Shown one piece after another: positions 37,302 through 46,370 of a stretch of 64,000 bases of DNA (positions are counted from its first letter, which is position 1; the number at the start of each line of letters is the position of its first letter). The notes below the pieces were generated by a model, which was not told the DNA's origin, made no database searches, and saw only the letters and a list, made by a program, of their open reading frames with translations. The DNA is taken from NCBI RefSeq assembly GCF_009766105.1, contig NZ_LMUH01000013.1, positions 124,001 through 188,000 of the forward strand, read 5' to 3'. Source of the stretch: Granulicella sp. S156. Lineage in GTDB: Bacteria; Acidobacteriota; Terriglobia; Terriglobales; Acidobacteriaceae. The position numbers and the translations under genes are program-made.

Positions 37302-37332
37302 AATAGCCCAACGAACAGTTACTTGGGCTATT
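37302..37332 (-). terminator. Hairpin at the end of the small minus-strand gene
   Basis: A 10-bp stem AATAGCCCAA (37302-37311) with TTGGGCTATT (37323-37332), overlapping the stop codon of the gene at 37328-37558. Read on the minus strand it is a plausible terminator. Confidence 0.5.
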
Positions 37333-37558
37333 TCGCATTGATCGACGTGGTCTCAGCCGGCGCTTCAAAAGTCTTTACCAGCTTTTGCAGCGAGCGGATC
37401 GCGCTCTGCAGGGTGCGCGCTTCAGGCAGATCATCGATATCGGACCCAGCATGGAGCGTGCGTAGCCTATTGAGTTCCTCGACCGAGGTATTCAGGGAGC
37501 GGAGAAAGGTCGACGCTCGTTGTTCGCGATAAAACGCGGCTATCTCCTCACGCTTCAT
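37328..37558 (-). CDS. Small hypothetical protein
   Basis: A 76-residue, charged, probably helical protein ('EEIAAFYREQRASTFLRSL', 'ARTLQSAIRSLQKLVKTF'). No family is recognised. The case for a real gene is the GAGGAG just before ATG 37558, coding-like composition without rare stops, and the hairpin at its end. Confidence 0.55.
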   Translation of the reverse strand: MKREEIAAFYREQRASTFLRSLNTSVEELNRLRTLHAGSDIDDLPEARTLQSAIRSLQKLVKTFEAPAETTSINAK

Positions 37559-37773
37559 GGGCTCCTCGCTAAGCAGCTTGAGGCACTAGTGTGCCGCCGC
37601 CCCTGTCAGGAAGGCATAAAGATCGACGCAATTTTAGAGAGAATCTCTTCGTCCGGCTCGTAGGCTCAGACGGCAGAAGAAATGTTGCCGAAAAGGGAAG
37701 CGGTTGTAGGAGAAATAGGCCAGCGGCCTCGGAGGGAATTTATCTCCGACGCAAACGCGGCAAACAGCAGTGG

Positions 37774-37846
<73 letters not shown>

Positions 37847-38047
37847 GCTTCATAGATTCTAGAGCAGTTCTCCTGTCCCTGCGCCTCGGAGGAGGTCGCC
37901 CCCTGCTGCTTTCTATGGAAAAAGTAGCGTATAAATCATTGGCTGCGGAACACCCCGATACGAGAGCTATTGTCTGGGGCATTGATCGGATACGCTCATC
38001 CGGCACCGAGCTGATCGCCTCCCCGGTTCTTATATAGTTGGAGGCGT

Positions 38048-39016
38048 ATGAGCGTTAAAGCGATTGAGATTACCGCAACAGGCGGCCCGGATGTCCTTGT
38101 ACTTCGTGATGTAGCAAAGCCCGTTCCCGGTCCAGGGCAGGCATTGGTTCGAATCGAAGCATCAGGCGTAAATTTCATTGACGTCTATGTTCGAGAGGGC
38201 CGCTACCCGGCACAGCTCCCGCTGATTCCAGGGCAGGAAGCCGCAGGTACTGTCGTCGAGGTGGGCGATGGCGTGACAACGGTCAAGGCAGGGGATCGTG
38301 TGGCCTGGTGCAGCGTGCTCGGAACCTATGCGGAGTACGCTGTCGCTCCTGCGGATCGGCTCGTTGCGATACCGGCGGGGATCAGCAGTGAACAGGCTGC
38401 CGCAGCCATGCTGCAGGGGATGACGGCGCATTATCTTAGCCACGCAACCTATCCGATTCGTAAGGGCGACGAGGTCTTGATCCACGCGGGTGCAGGCGGC
38501 GTTGGATTGCTGTTGACGCAGATGGCGAAGTCGTTGGGGGCGAGGGTCTTCACGACGGTCTCCACGGAGGAAAAAGCTGCTCTGTCGCGGGAAGCTGGCG
38601 CGGATGTAGTGATCAACTACCAGACGGATGACTTTGCGGTGGAGGTTCGGAAACAGAGCGCGGGTCTGCACGCGGTCTATGACTCGGTGGGGAAGACCAC
38701 GTTCGATCAGTCGCTTTCGGTATTGCGTCCCCGTGGGATGATGGTGCTCTATGGCGGTTCAAGCGGGGCAGTGCCGCCGTTCGACGTCATGAAGCTGGCA
38801 TCGTTGGGTTCACTGTTCGTGACTCGTCCAACCCTGCCGGCTTACACGGCAAGCCGTGCAGAGTTGGAGACTCGCGCAACGGATGTGCTTCAGGGAATCG
38901 CCAAGGGAACGCTGAAGCTGCGGTTGGAACATACCTATCCGTTGGCTGAGGCCGCACAGGCTCATCGCGATCTTGAGGGCCGTAAAACAACAGGGAAGAT
39001 CCTGCTAGTGCCTTAG
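38048..39016 (+). CDS. Quinone oxidoreductase (NADPH-dependent, MDR superfamily)
   Basis: A zinc-independent medium-chain dehydrogenase/reductase of the QOR type, 322 residues. The N-terminal GroES-like part has 'GVNFIDVYVREGRYP' and 'PGQEAAGTVVEVG'. The Rossmann part has 'VLIHAGAGGVGLLLTQMAK' near 140-160 (NADPH site). It lacks the catalytic-zinc cysteines, as in E. coli QorA (327 residues). It probably reduces quinones or enones; no operon partner is visible. Confidence 0.93.
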   Translation: MSVKAIEITATGGPDVLVLRDVAKPVPGPGQALVRIEASGVNFIDVYVREGRYPAQLPLIPGQEAAGTVVEVGDGVTTVKAGDRVAWCSVLGTYAEYAVAPADRLVAIPAGISSEQAAAAMLQGMTAHYLSHATYPIRKGDEVLIHAGAGGVGLLLTQMAKSLGARVFTTVSTEEKAALSREAGADVVINYQTDDFAVEVRKQSAGLHAVYDSVGKTTFDQSLSVLRPRGMMVLYGGSSGAVPPFDVMKLASLGSLFVTRPTLPAYTASRAELETRATDVLQGIAKGTLKLRLEHTYPLAEAAQAHRDLEGRKTTGKILLVP

Positions 39017-39514
39017 AGCATTTTCACGAATAGTGTGCTGTAAGGATGAACCACCACAGAACTGTCATCTCGACCGTAGCATGATGGTTTTATCGTCATG
39101 CGGAGTGGAGAGACCTGCAGTTTATCCGCGCAGGTGATATTACATAGGCAAGCTACAGGTCTGTCCGCTACGGCCTCAAAATCTTCCAAAGCTCATCGCA
39201 TTATAGGTAGCGAACCTTAAGTTTTTCTTAAGAGAAAACTGTTTATTTTCAGCGACATGCGGCTCGTATTCAACGCAGATTCATGATCCCTTAACGCGTC
39301 ATTCACGCGGCGGACTCACTCTCAATAGTGAAACAAGGCTAGTTGGTTCGGAGAGATTCGTGTCTGCGGACATGAATGCAGGCAGAGCTGTGTGCATCTT
39401 CCGGTCTCCAGCATTCCCGCATAGGAAACGAGCGTATCCCGTACCCACCGTTGCCCGCCGTAACGCCAACCGGGTCCCAATTGACTTACCCATAAACCGT
39501 GGAAGGAAAAACAC
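39017..39514. other. Intergenic region with repeat and receptor leader
   Basis: It holds the family B repeat (39062-39118), a degenerate inverse-looking relative of it near 39145-39175, and a CTTAAG-N5-CTTAAG element near 39215-39231. The last 250 bases before the receptor gene have no recognised riboswitch or gene. Confidence 0.45.
39062..39118. repeat. Dispersed repeat, family B (intergenic copy)
   Basis: It starts CTGTCATCTCGACCG and ends GGAGAGACCTGC, with a variable palindromic centre (GCATGATGG...CGTCATGC). The same ends, with a different centre, are found inside nrdJ at 53589-53640. Confidence 0.75.
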
Positions 39515-42358
39515 GTGAAAGTTTTTGAAGCCAATTTTGAAGCCAGTACGCCGAACAAATTCCGTAGTCGAGTTCTGCGGATCGCCGTTACCGCCTGTCT
39601 GTTCGTGCTCGCCGCTGTACTGATGCTCACTCCGGCCATCGCCCAGACCACCAGCGCGACCCTGCAGGGAATCATCTCCGACACCAAAGGAGGTCTGATC
39701 GCCAACGCGACGGTCATCGTCCGCAACGAGACCACCGGTCACAGCTCAACCGTTACCGCCGACGCGCTGGGTCATTTCTCCGTCCCCGGTCTGCATGTTG
39801 GCAGCTACACGGTCTCGGCCTCCGCTCCGGGCTTTGCGCTTGTGTCGCGCAAGGCAGTACAGGTTACCGCTGACCACGCAGACGATGTTGATCTCACGCT
39901 TCAAATAGGATCTGCAACCGCCGAGGTCACGGTCGACGCCGACTCCACCGGCTCCATCGCCGCTGCGCTTGCTCCTATGGATGCAAAGCTCGACGAGCAC
40001 TCCGCCCGCACTGAGATCACCGAAGCCACGATCCAGAACTTCATGTCGCCGGTCGCCGACTTTGGCGAGGCTGTTGAGATGGCTCCCGGTACCTTCACCA
40101 CCAACGGCAACGGTGTCGGCCTTGGTCAGTCGAAGACCTACTTCCGCGGCTTTCCCGATGGTTTCTACGACATCGACTTCGATGGCATTCCGTTTTACGA
40201 CACCAACACCCCTACCCACCACTCCTGGGCGTTCTTTCCATCGCAGTGGCTCGGCGGCATCGACTTCGATCGCAGCCCCGGCACAGCCTCCACCATCGGG
40301 CCCACGCCCTTCGGCGGCTCCATCCACCTGCTCTCCAAGCCGTTTGATCCCATTCAGAATATTCGCGGCTCTTTCTCCGGCGGCTCTTTCCACACCTTTC
40401 TCTATGACGGGGAGTATGACAGCGGACAATTTGGTCCTGGCCACAAGTTCAATGTGATGGTTGACGTCCATCATCTGCAATCGGATGGCTATGAGACCTT
40501 CAACTATCAGACCCGCAACGCCGGAGCCATCCAGGTGCAGTACCGGCCTTCCGACAGCATGGTCATCACCGGTTTTTCCGGCGTGATCTGGCTCGATGCC
40601 AATACCCCGAACTTCAGTGCCACACGCTGCCAGATGTACGGTGTCTCGACAACCAATACTTATAGTTGCTCGGCCTCGACCAGCGATCCGACGCTACTCC
40701 CTTACACCGGTGCGGGCATCAAGTTCCTCAACGCCAATAACTCCGACCCTGTGGACTACCTCGACTACAAGTACAACTACTACCATGTGCCCACCGACTT
40801 CGAATACGTCGATGTGAACAAGACCTTCGGCCACAGTATTGTGCTCGACTTCAAGCCCTACACCTACGACTACGACAACTCTGAGAAGTACACCAACGTC
40901 ACGCCGATTACGGAGTCCACCACAGTTGCTTACAACGGCAACCCAAATTCGAAGACCTGGTACGGAATCGCCGTCGCGCCCTGCAACGTGCAGGTCAAAG
41001 GCAAACTGCCCTGCGGCGTCGACAAGTACAACAGCTATCGCAAGTACGGCGAAGTTGGGCAGGTGAGTCAGACTTCGAAGTTCGGCATCTTCCGCGCTGG
41101 CGCCTGGTACGAGTGGGCTAACACCAACCGCCACCAGTTTCCCTCCGATCCGCTCAACAACTGGTCCGATCAGGCGCTCTCTAACTTCAACGAGAAGTTC
41201 GTGACCAACTCCTATCAGCCCTATGTCGAGTATGAGTTCCACGTTACCAAACGTCTCGATATCACTGCCGGCACCAAATTCTCTTACTACACCGTCTCCA
41301 CCAAGCAGTATGCCGATGACGGCAAGACGATCGGCAACCTCGGTACTGGGCCCACACCCGGCACGCCCGGCACCGGCAATCCAAACGCCTTCATCATCAA
41401 CGGCGGAAACTATTACAAGACGCTCCCCGCGCTCGACGGAAACTTCCGCATCCTGAATAACTGGTCTGTCTATGGTCAGGTCGCTACAGGCAGCATCGTT
41501 CCGCCCAGCAGTACCTTCGACTATGCCCAATCGACCGTTCCCGGCGCTGCTTTTATCCCCGTCGAGACGCTGCCCAAGCAGCAGAAGTCCACCACCTACC
41601 AGACCGGCACGGTCCTCAAGCTGAAGCGTGCTACCTTCGATGCGGACTTCTACCATGTCCGCTTTGACAACAGTTACTCTTCCGGCAGCGATCAGGACGA
41701 CGCCAACGCCGAGGTCTACTTCCTTCAACCTCCCTCCATTACCAAGGGCTTTGAGGCTGAGAGCAATATCTATCTCTTCAACGGCATCAGCCTCTATCTC
41801 AATGCCACTGTTGCCAGGGCCTACTACACCGGCAACGAGTACGACCTCTGCAACGGCAAAGCGCCCGCCTGCAGTAGCTCAACCCCGCAGCTAATCCAAC
41901 CCGTCCCCAACCACACGTTCTGGGTGCAGCAGACGTCCTCCGATACTGAGACGGAAGCTCTCACCTATCAGCGCAAAGCTTGGGACCTCGGTCTCTTCAA
42001 CAAGCGTGTGGGCACCTTTTATTTGGACAACGGCGCCTATCACAATCAGGGAACGGTTGATCCTTTCAGCCTGACCAACGCTTTCATCAACTACACCCTT
42101 CGCACAGGCGGCCGCTTTGATCAGACTAAGCTTCGCGTGAGCTTCAATAACCTCTTCGACGAGCACAATGTCACGGGTATTTCGTATGCCGGTAAGGCAG
42201 TTCCCGCAGCAAACCTCGTGGCGAATGGAACTACCTATCCCGACCAGCTCAACACCGCTGGGCCCACACCTATCAATGGACAGGATGCCGTCAGCATCTT
42301 GCCCGGTCGCAGCGTTATGTTCTCGGTGATCTTCGGATTCTCGCCCAGGCATAACTAA
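39515..42358 (+). CDS. TonB-dependent receptor with carboxypeptidase-regulatory domain
   Basis: A 947-residue outer-membrane receptor. GTG 39515 has GGAAGGA seven to eight bases upstream. A signal peptide (about 18-44, ending AIAQ) is followed by a carboxypeptidase-regulatory domain (47-130: 'LQGIISDTKGGLIANATVIV', 'DALGHFSVPGLHVGSYTV'), a plug ('KTYFRGFPDGFYDIDFDGIP', 'RSPGTASTIGPTPFGGSI') and a barrel ending 'VMFSVIFGFSPRHN'. The plug resembles siderophore-type receptors more than the Oar class of the other two receptors here. No ligand can be assigned. A terminator follows. Confidence 0.9.
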   Translation: MKVFEANFEASTPNKFRSRVLRIAVTACLFVLAAVLMLTPAIAQTTSATLQGIISDTKGGLIANATVIVRNETTGHSSTVTADALGHFSVPGLHVGSYTVSASAPGFALVSRKAVQVTADHADDVDLTLQIGSATAEVTVDADSTGSIAAALAPMDAKLDEHSARTEITEATIQNFMSPVADFGEAVEMAPGTFTTNGNGVGLGQSKTYFRGFPDGFYDIDFDGIPFYDTNTPTHHSWAFFPSQWLGGIDFDRSPGTASTIGPTPFGGSIHLLSKPFDPIQNIRGSFSGGSFHTFLYDGEYDSGQFGPGHKFNVMVDVHHLQSDGYETFNYQTRNAGAIQVQYRPSDSMVITGFSGVIWLDANTPNFSATRCQMYGVSTTNTYSCSASTSDPTLLPYTGAGIKFLNANNSDPVDYLDYKYNYYHVPTDFEYVDVNKTFGHSIVLDFKPYTYDYDNSEKYTNVTPITESTTVAYNGNPNSKTWYGIAVAPCNVQVKGKLPCGVDKYNSYRKYGEVGQVSQTSKFGIFRAGAWYEWANTNRHQFPSDPLNNWSDQALSNFNEKFVTNSYQPYVEYEFHVTKRLDITAGTKFSYYTVSTKQYADDGKTIGNLGTGPTPGTPGTGNPNAFIINGGNYYKTLPALDGNFRILNNWSVYGQVATGSIVPPSSTFDYAQSTVPGAAFIPVETLPKQQKSTTYQTGTVLKLKRATFDADFYHVRFDNSYSSGSDQDDANAEVYFLQPPSITKGFEAESNIYLFNGISLYLNATVARAYYTGNEYDLCNGKAPACSSSTPQLIQPVPNHTFWVQQTSSDTETEALTYQRKAWDLGLFNKRVGTFYLDNGAYHNQGTVDPFSLTNAFINYTLRTGGRFDQTKLRVSFNNLFDEHNVTGISYAGKAVPAANLVANGTTYPDQLNTAGPTPINGQDAVSILPGRSVMFSVIFGFSPRHN

Positions 42359-42370
42359 CCCGGCCAGCAG

Positions 42371-42419
42371 GAAACCCCTCTTCATGGCACAGCTTTATGG
42401 TGCGATGAAGAGGGGTTTC
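42371..42419 (+). terminator. Terminator of the TonB-dependent receptor gene
   Basis: A perfect 15-bp stem (42371-42385 and 42405-42419) followed by TCTCTTTG, 12 bases after the stop codon. Confidence 0.85.
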
Positions 42420-42526
42420 TCTTTGCGTTATAGGTCTATAAGAACCAGTCCAAAGGCGGCTAACTGTTTTGCAGTCGCTCCTTCTTTGCAGTCGTTTCGT
42501 TGCAGTTGTTTTTTCTGTTGCTTTTG

Positions 42527-42611
42527 GGAGTAGCAGCGGCCTTAGGCCGCGGAACTGTGACCAGCATTAGTTGAGCTTTTCGTCGGCATAGGCAAAAGGC
42601 CTTGCTACTCC
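42527..42611. repeat. Intergenic element bounded by 9-bp inverted repeats
   Basis: GGAGTAGCA (42527-42535) and TGCTACTCC (42603-42611) enclose GCGGCCTTAGGCCGC and AAAAGGCCTTG. It looks like a small folded repeat element of about 85 bp rather than a gene. Confidence 0.55.
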
Positions 42612-42635
42612 GAAACCAATAGCTCGGTTTTCAAA

Positions 42636-42863
42636 CTATCTCTTCCCATTCGTCCCCGGAGTCGTTCCAGTCTCTCCCGGCGCCGAAGGATTGATCTCTC
42701 CCTCCGCACTCTCAGGAGTCTTCGAGGTCACTTGTGTCTCCTTGGATCCAGAGGTGGCTGGGTTATCCCCACGAGGCCCCGACTGTTGCGCCTTCATGTC
42801 TCCGCCATCGCCCTGCAGAGTCTTTCCTCCCAGCTGTTCTTTCGTCTCATCAGCAGTGCCCAT
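42636..42863 (-). CDS. Small disordered hydrophilic protein
   Basis: A 75-residue protein rich in Gly, Thr, Ser, Glu, Pro and Lys without hydrophobic stretches ('GTADETKEQLGGKTLQGDGG', 'SAEGEINPSAPGETG'). It looks intrinsically disordered, perhaps stress related; no family is recognised. ATG 42863 has GGGAGG about six bases upstream. Confidence 0.55.
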   Translation of the reverse strand: MGTADETKEQLGGKTLQGDGGDMKAQQSGPRGDNPATSGSKETQVTSKTPESAEGEINPSAPGETGTTPGTNGKR

Positions 42864-42933
42864 AACGAACCTCCCGGCCAAAGGCCTGCCTCATACGATG
42901 CCGTCGCCACCCCTCATGCCGCCTGAAACAGAA

Positions 42934-42959
42934 AGGGCAGATGCCGAAGCATCTGCCCT
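42934..42959 (-). terminator. Terminator of the yceI-like gene
   Basis: A perfect 11-bp stem AGGGCAGATGC (42934-42944) and its complement (42949-42959), with a CGAA/TTCG tetraloop, then TTTCTGTTT on the minus strand. Confidence 0.85.
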
Positions 42960-42976
42960 CTTGAGTTGAATATCTC

Positions 42977-43573
42977 TTACTGCTGCACAGCTTCAATATC
43001 CAGTTCGATCTTCACGTCGTTCCCCAACACACTGTCACCACTCTTCAGCGTGCCGTTCCACGTCAGGCCGAAGTCTTGACGGTTGATGGTCGTGGTCGCG
43101 GTAAATCCATGGTGCAAGCTCTTGCCATCCATACTCTGAGCTGCTCCCGGCGTCTCAAGCGCCAGCACGACCGGCTTGGTCACGCCATGGAGCGTCAATA
43201 ACCCTGCAACGTCATAGTGGTCGCCGGCCTTGGTGACACCCGTGCTCTTGAAGGTCATGGCGGGGAACTTCGCTACGTCGAAGAAGTCCGGGCTCTTCAG
43301 GTGGCCGTCGCGCTGCGCCACGCCGGTATCCACGGTCGCAATATCGATGGTGGCCTCTACGCTCGACTTCGTCAGGTTCTTCTCATCCAGTACTACCGTT
43401 CCCGCAACTCCGCGGAACGAGCCATGCACTGTGCTGATGGCCATATGCTTAATCGCGAAATCGGCTTCCGAGTGCGCCGCATCGATCTTCCACGTCGTCT
43501 GCGCGCTCATCGAACCCGCACTCACCGCCAGCACGATTGCTGCGGTCAAACCCATCACTCCAAAACTCTTCAT
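42977..43573 (-). CDS. YceI-family secreted protein
   Basis: A 198-residue periplasmic lipocalin-like protein of the YceI family, known to bind polyisoprenoid lipids. Signal peptide (1-24), then 'WKIDAAHSEADFAIKHMAISTVHGSF', 'DIATVDTGVAQRDGHLKSPDF' and 'FPAMTFKSTGV', the family hallmarks. Roles in stress or quinone handling are known only for some members. It is monocistronic, with its own terminator. Confidence 0.93.
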   Translation of the reverse strand: MKSFGVMGLTAAIVLAVSAGSMSAQTTWKIDAAHSEADFAIKHMAISTVHGSFRGVAGTVVLDEKNLTKSSVEATIDIATVDTGVAQRDGHLKSPDFFDVAKFPAMTFKSTGVTKAGDHYDVAGLLTLHGVTKPVVLALETPGAAQSMDGKSLHHGFTATTTINRQDFGLTWNGTLKSGDSVLGNDVKIELDIEAVQQ

Positions 43574-43823
43574 AATCTCTATCTCTCCCTGTAATTAGGC
43601 GACACTTGGTATTTATACAACACTTGTTGCCTTTCTTGAGTTGGATGCGTCTCCAACCCAAGAGTTACAGAAGTTTGTCCCTTGGTCGATTAATTTCGTC
43701 CCTGCCGTGTTTTGCTGCCATAACGGAGTCGGCAAATGGGGGGAACTGTCGAAGGAAGCCTTATGCGAACGGCGAACCGTTCTATACACAATCGGCCTGT
43801 GACCTCCCGGCGTGAAAAATCGA

Positions 43824-43859
43824 TTGCCAGGGTTACCGTACTGTTGTATTAGTACAGTA
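43824..43859 (+). promoter_or_regulatory. Promoter and operator of the first YtrA module (leaderless)
   Basis: TTGCCA (43824-43829) and TATTAG (43847-43852), 17 bp apart, put the transcription start at or next to the ATG at 43860. The -10 box lies inside the dyad TACTGT-N9-ACAGTA (43839-43859). No RBS is present. The second module (47232-47258) has the same layout, which supports both. Confidence 0.7.
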
Positions 43860-44294
43860 ATGCTGTCGCTGCGCATCTCCGCGAGTTCTGGTGTCCCTGT
43901 CTACCTGCAGCTCGAGCAGCAGATCAAGCACGCCATCGCCTCAGGAGTTCTCTGCGCTGGCGACCCGCTGCCTTCCACGCGCCGCACCGCCGCCGACCTT
44001 CGCATCAACCCCAACACCGTAGCCCGGGCCTTTCAGAACCTCGAGCGCGAAGGGGTCATTCGTACCGTACCTGGCGGCGGGACCTTCGTCGCAAACCTCG
44101 CCGCTCTTGGCCCAGGCTTATTGAAGGCCGAAAAGCTTCGTCGCCTGCGCCCTCTCGCGACGCAGCTTGCTGTCGAAGCTTCTCAGTTGCGTTTCGCTCC
44201 CGCCGACCTCCATAAGCTTCTCGAGTCCGCGCTCCACGAACTCGAGAAGTCCCGTCGCACCCATACTTCCGACGACACAAAAGGAGACCAATGA
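43860..44294 (+). CDS. YtrA-subfamily GntR transcriptional regulator (module 1)
   Basis: A 144-residue regulator: winged HTH (about 8-75: 'VPVYLQLEQQIKHAIASGVL', 'LPSTRRTAADLRINPNTVARAF', 'GVIRTVPGGGTFV') and the short helical C-terminal dimer region of the YtrA subfamily, which typically controls ABC exporters for antibiotics or cell-envelope compounds. ATG 43860 follows the operator directly and has no RBS, so translation is probably leaderless. The stop overlaps the ABC ATPase gene by ATGA. Confidence 0.92.
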   Translation: MLSLRISASSGVPVYLQLEQQIKHAIASGVLCAGDPLPSTRRTAADLRINPNTVARAFQNLEREGVIRTVPGGGTFVANLAALGPGLLKAEKLRRLRPLATQLAVEASQLRFAPADLHKLLESALHELEKSRRTHTSDDTKGDQ

Positions 44295-45208
44295 CAACCT
44301 TCGCCCTGCAGACCCACTCCCTCGTCAAAACCTACGGTCTCGGCCGCAAGCAGATTCGTGCTGTCGACGGTCTTTCGCTCAACGTGCCCGAAGGCTCCAT
44401 CTACGGCCTGCTCGGCCGCAACAGCGCCGGCAAGACCACCACCATCCGCATGGCGATGGGCCTTGCCCGGCCTACCTCGGGCAGCATCGAGGTCTTCGGC
44501 CTCAACCCGGCAAAAGATCCCGAGCGAGTCACCGTGCTCCAGCAGGTGGGCTATGTGCCGGAAGGCAAGGCGTCCGCAGGTGGCACAGCGCGCAAGCTGC
44601 TCGAACTCAACCGCAGCTTCTATCCCGATACCTGGTCCGACGACCTTGCCCGTAAGGTCGTCAGGCGTCTCGAGCTTCCACTCGACACGCCCTCCATAAA
44701 GCTCTCACTCGGCAATAAAACTAAGGCCATTCTCGCCTGCGCCATTGCCCAGCGCTCGCGCCTGCTCATCCTCGACGAACCCACCACCGGCCTCGATCCA
44801 GTCGCGCTCGACGCCTTGCTCCGGCTGCTCGTAGAAGACTGCACCGCCGAAGGCCGCACCATCTTCCTCTCCAGTCATCAGCTAGCCGAGATCGAACAGA
44901 TTGCCGATCACATCGGCATCATGGACCGCGGAAAAATCCTCCTCGAAGGCCCACTCGACGACATCCGCGCCAACTTCCGCCGCCTCACCGTCACTGGATC
45001 GGCCCTGCCCACCAGTAGCCCATCGATTCTCAGCACGAAGCGAGAAACCCACGCCACGCAATATGTCATCCAGCGCGACCCTGAAGCTTTTACCGAGGAT
45101 CTCATTCGCAACGGCGCAACCATCGTCGACTCCTCGCCGCTCTCGCTCAACGAGATCTTCCTCGAACTCTGCCGCACTGCCGAGAGCAGGGATGAGGTGC
45201 TCGTATGA
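44291..45208 (+). CDS. ABC transporter ATP-binding protein (module 1)
   Basis: A 305-residue ATPase of the exporter type. Walker A 'GLLGRNSAGKTTT' (about 37-49), Walker B 'LLILDEPTTGLD' and the switch His in 'IFLSSHQLAEIE' are intact. The signature is unusual: 'LSLGNKTKAIL' instead of LSGGQ. The last 80 residues form a domain seen in antibiotic-export ATPases. It is coupled by 4-base overlaps to the regulator before it and the membrane gene after it, so one transcript encodes regulator, ATPase and membrane proteins. Confidence 0.93.
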   Translation: MTTFALQTHSLVKTYGLGRKQIRAVDGLSLNVPEGSIYGLLGRNSAGKTTTIRMAMGLARPTSGSIEVFGLNPAKDPERVTVLQQVGYVPEGKASAGGTARKLLELNRSFYPDTWSDDLARKVVRRLELPLDTPSIKLSLGNKTKAILACAIAQRSRLLILDEPTTGLDPVALDALLRLLVEDCTAEGRTIFLSSHQLAEIEQIADHIGIMDRGKILLEGPLDDIRANFRRLTVTGSALPTSSPSILSTKRETHATQYVIQRDPEAFTEDLIRNGATIVDSSPLSLNEIFLELCRTAESRDEVLV

Positions 45209-46296
45209 GTTTCTCGTCTCAGCTCATCCTCGTGTTCGCAATCTTCGCTCCGATCTTTATCTTCATAATCGTCAGCAATCTGAAAGTCCGGCGCAAGAAC
45301 CGTCAGCAGGAACTGGAAGGTGATGTTCCACCACCGCCCTTTGAGCCCGCATCCGAACCACCGCCCGGCATCTTCCTCCGTCGCTTCAATCAGGCTCAGC
45401 GCGTTTACCTCCGCGCGCAGCGTGCAACCGCTCGCTTCGGAGGGCTTTATGCTGCATGGATCTTCTTCGTTCTTCTAAGTTGCGGCCTGCTTCCCCAATC
45501 TGTAGACCGCTACGGAATAGATCAAAGTCTCCCACAGCGTGTGTGGTTCAGCTATCTTTCCGATTTCGCGACGGTCGGTGGTGTCTGCGGTATCATCGCT
45601 CTCGTCACGTCATTTATAGCGCTTTCAAACTTGGTATCGATCTCCTCGGCAAGTTTTATTCGCACACGTCCACTGACCCTCCGCTTCCTGTTCTGGGCCA
45701 GGATCGGTCCTGCACTGGCCTCGCTTCTCGCCGCTCTCATTATTGCTGCAGCTTGCTCTTTCCTTTTGCTGTTAGCCCTTTACGGCCCGGTATGGAAGCA
45801 TCTCTTCGAGAATTCCAACTCTGTTCCCGTAGCCCTGGCTCCTCCAGTCCAACACATCGCGCATTCCAACTTTGCCCCTGTAATCCTCTCTACCTCAGTC
45901 CAACACGCTGGCACGAAGATGGTGTTTCTCGGTAGCCACGGACATATTCAGGCGATGCACCTCGTTGCCTCTCTCCAAACCTCGCCGCTTCGCCTGTTTC
46001 TCTCCGGGATTACCACTACGCTACTTATCTTCAGCATCGTTGCAGTACTGATCACATTGCGTGGCCATTTTCAGCGCATCAAGCTCATCACCATAATGTT
46101 TGTCTGGTGTCTCGTGCTTTTCTTCGAAGCATCCGTCATGATTGGGGGCTTAACCTCACCCCGTTTGGCACGAACTTTGTTCTTGTATGCGAGTCCCGGT
46201 TCGCCACCGCCCTATGCCTTCGCGCTTATTCCGCTCCTTCTCTCGATCGCGTTCCTTTGCCTCGCACAGTTCCAGGCCACACGTCTCGAAACCTGA
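45205..46296 (+). CDS. Membrane protein of the ABC exporter, first subunit (module 1)
   Basis: A 363-residue polytopic protein with about six membrane segments (near 5-25, 85-100, 120-140, 165-195, 270-295, 305-325, 335-355) and a Pro-rich cytoplasmic loop after the first. No sequence motif beyond hydrophobicity identifies it; an ABC-2-type permease role is inferred from the 4-base overlap with the ATPase gene. Module 1 has two such membrane genes, module 2 one larger. Confidence 0.75.
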   Translation: MSFSSQLILVFAIFAPIFIFIIVSNLKVRRKNRQQELEGDVPPPPFEPASEPPPGIFLRRFNQAQRVYLRAQRATARFGGLYAAWIFFVLLSCGLLPQSVDRYGIDQSLPQRVWFSYLSDFATVGGVCGIIALVTSFIALSNLVSISSASFIRTRPLTLRFLFWARIGPALASLLAALIIAAACSFLLLLALYGPVWKHLFENSNSVPVALAPPVQHIAHSNFAPVILSTSVQHAGTKMVFLGSHGHIQAMHLVASLQTSPLRLFLSGITTTLLIFSIVAVLITLRGHFQRIKLITIMFVWCLVLFFEASVMIGGLTSPRLARTLFLYASPGSPPPYAFALIPLLLSIAFLCLAQFQATRLET

Positions 46297-46370
46297 TCGC
46301 GCCGCGCGTGCCCACGATCCTGCCCGAAGCGGCTTCCGTCACGAAGCAACCACCTGTATGGGGATTGTCC

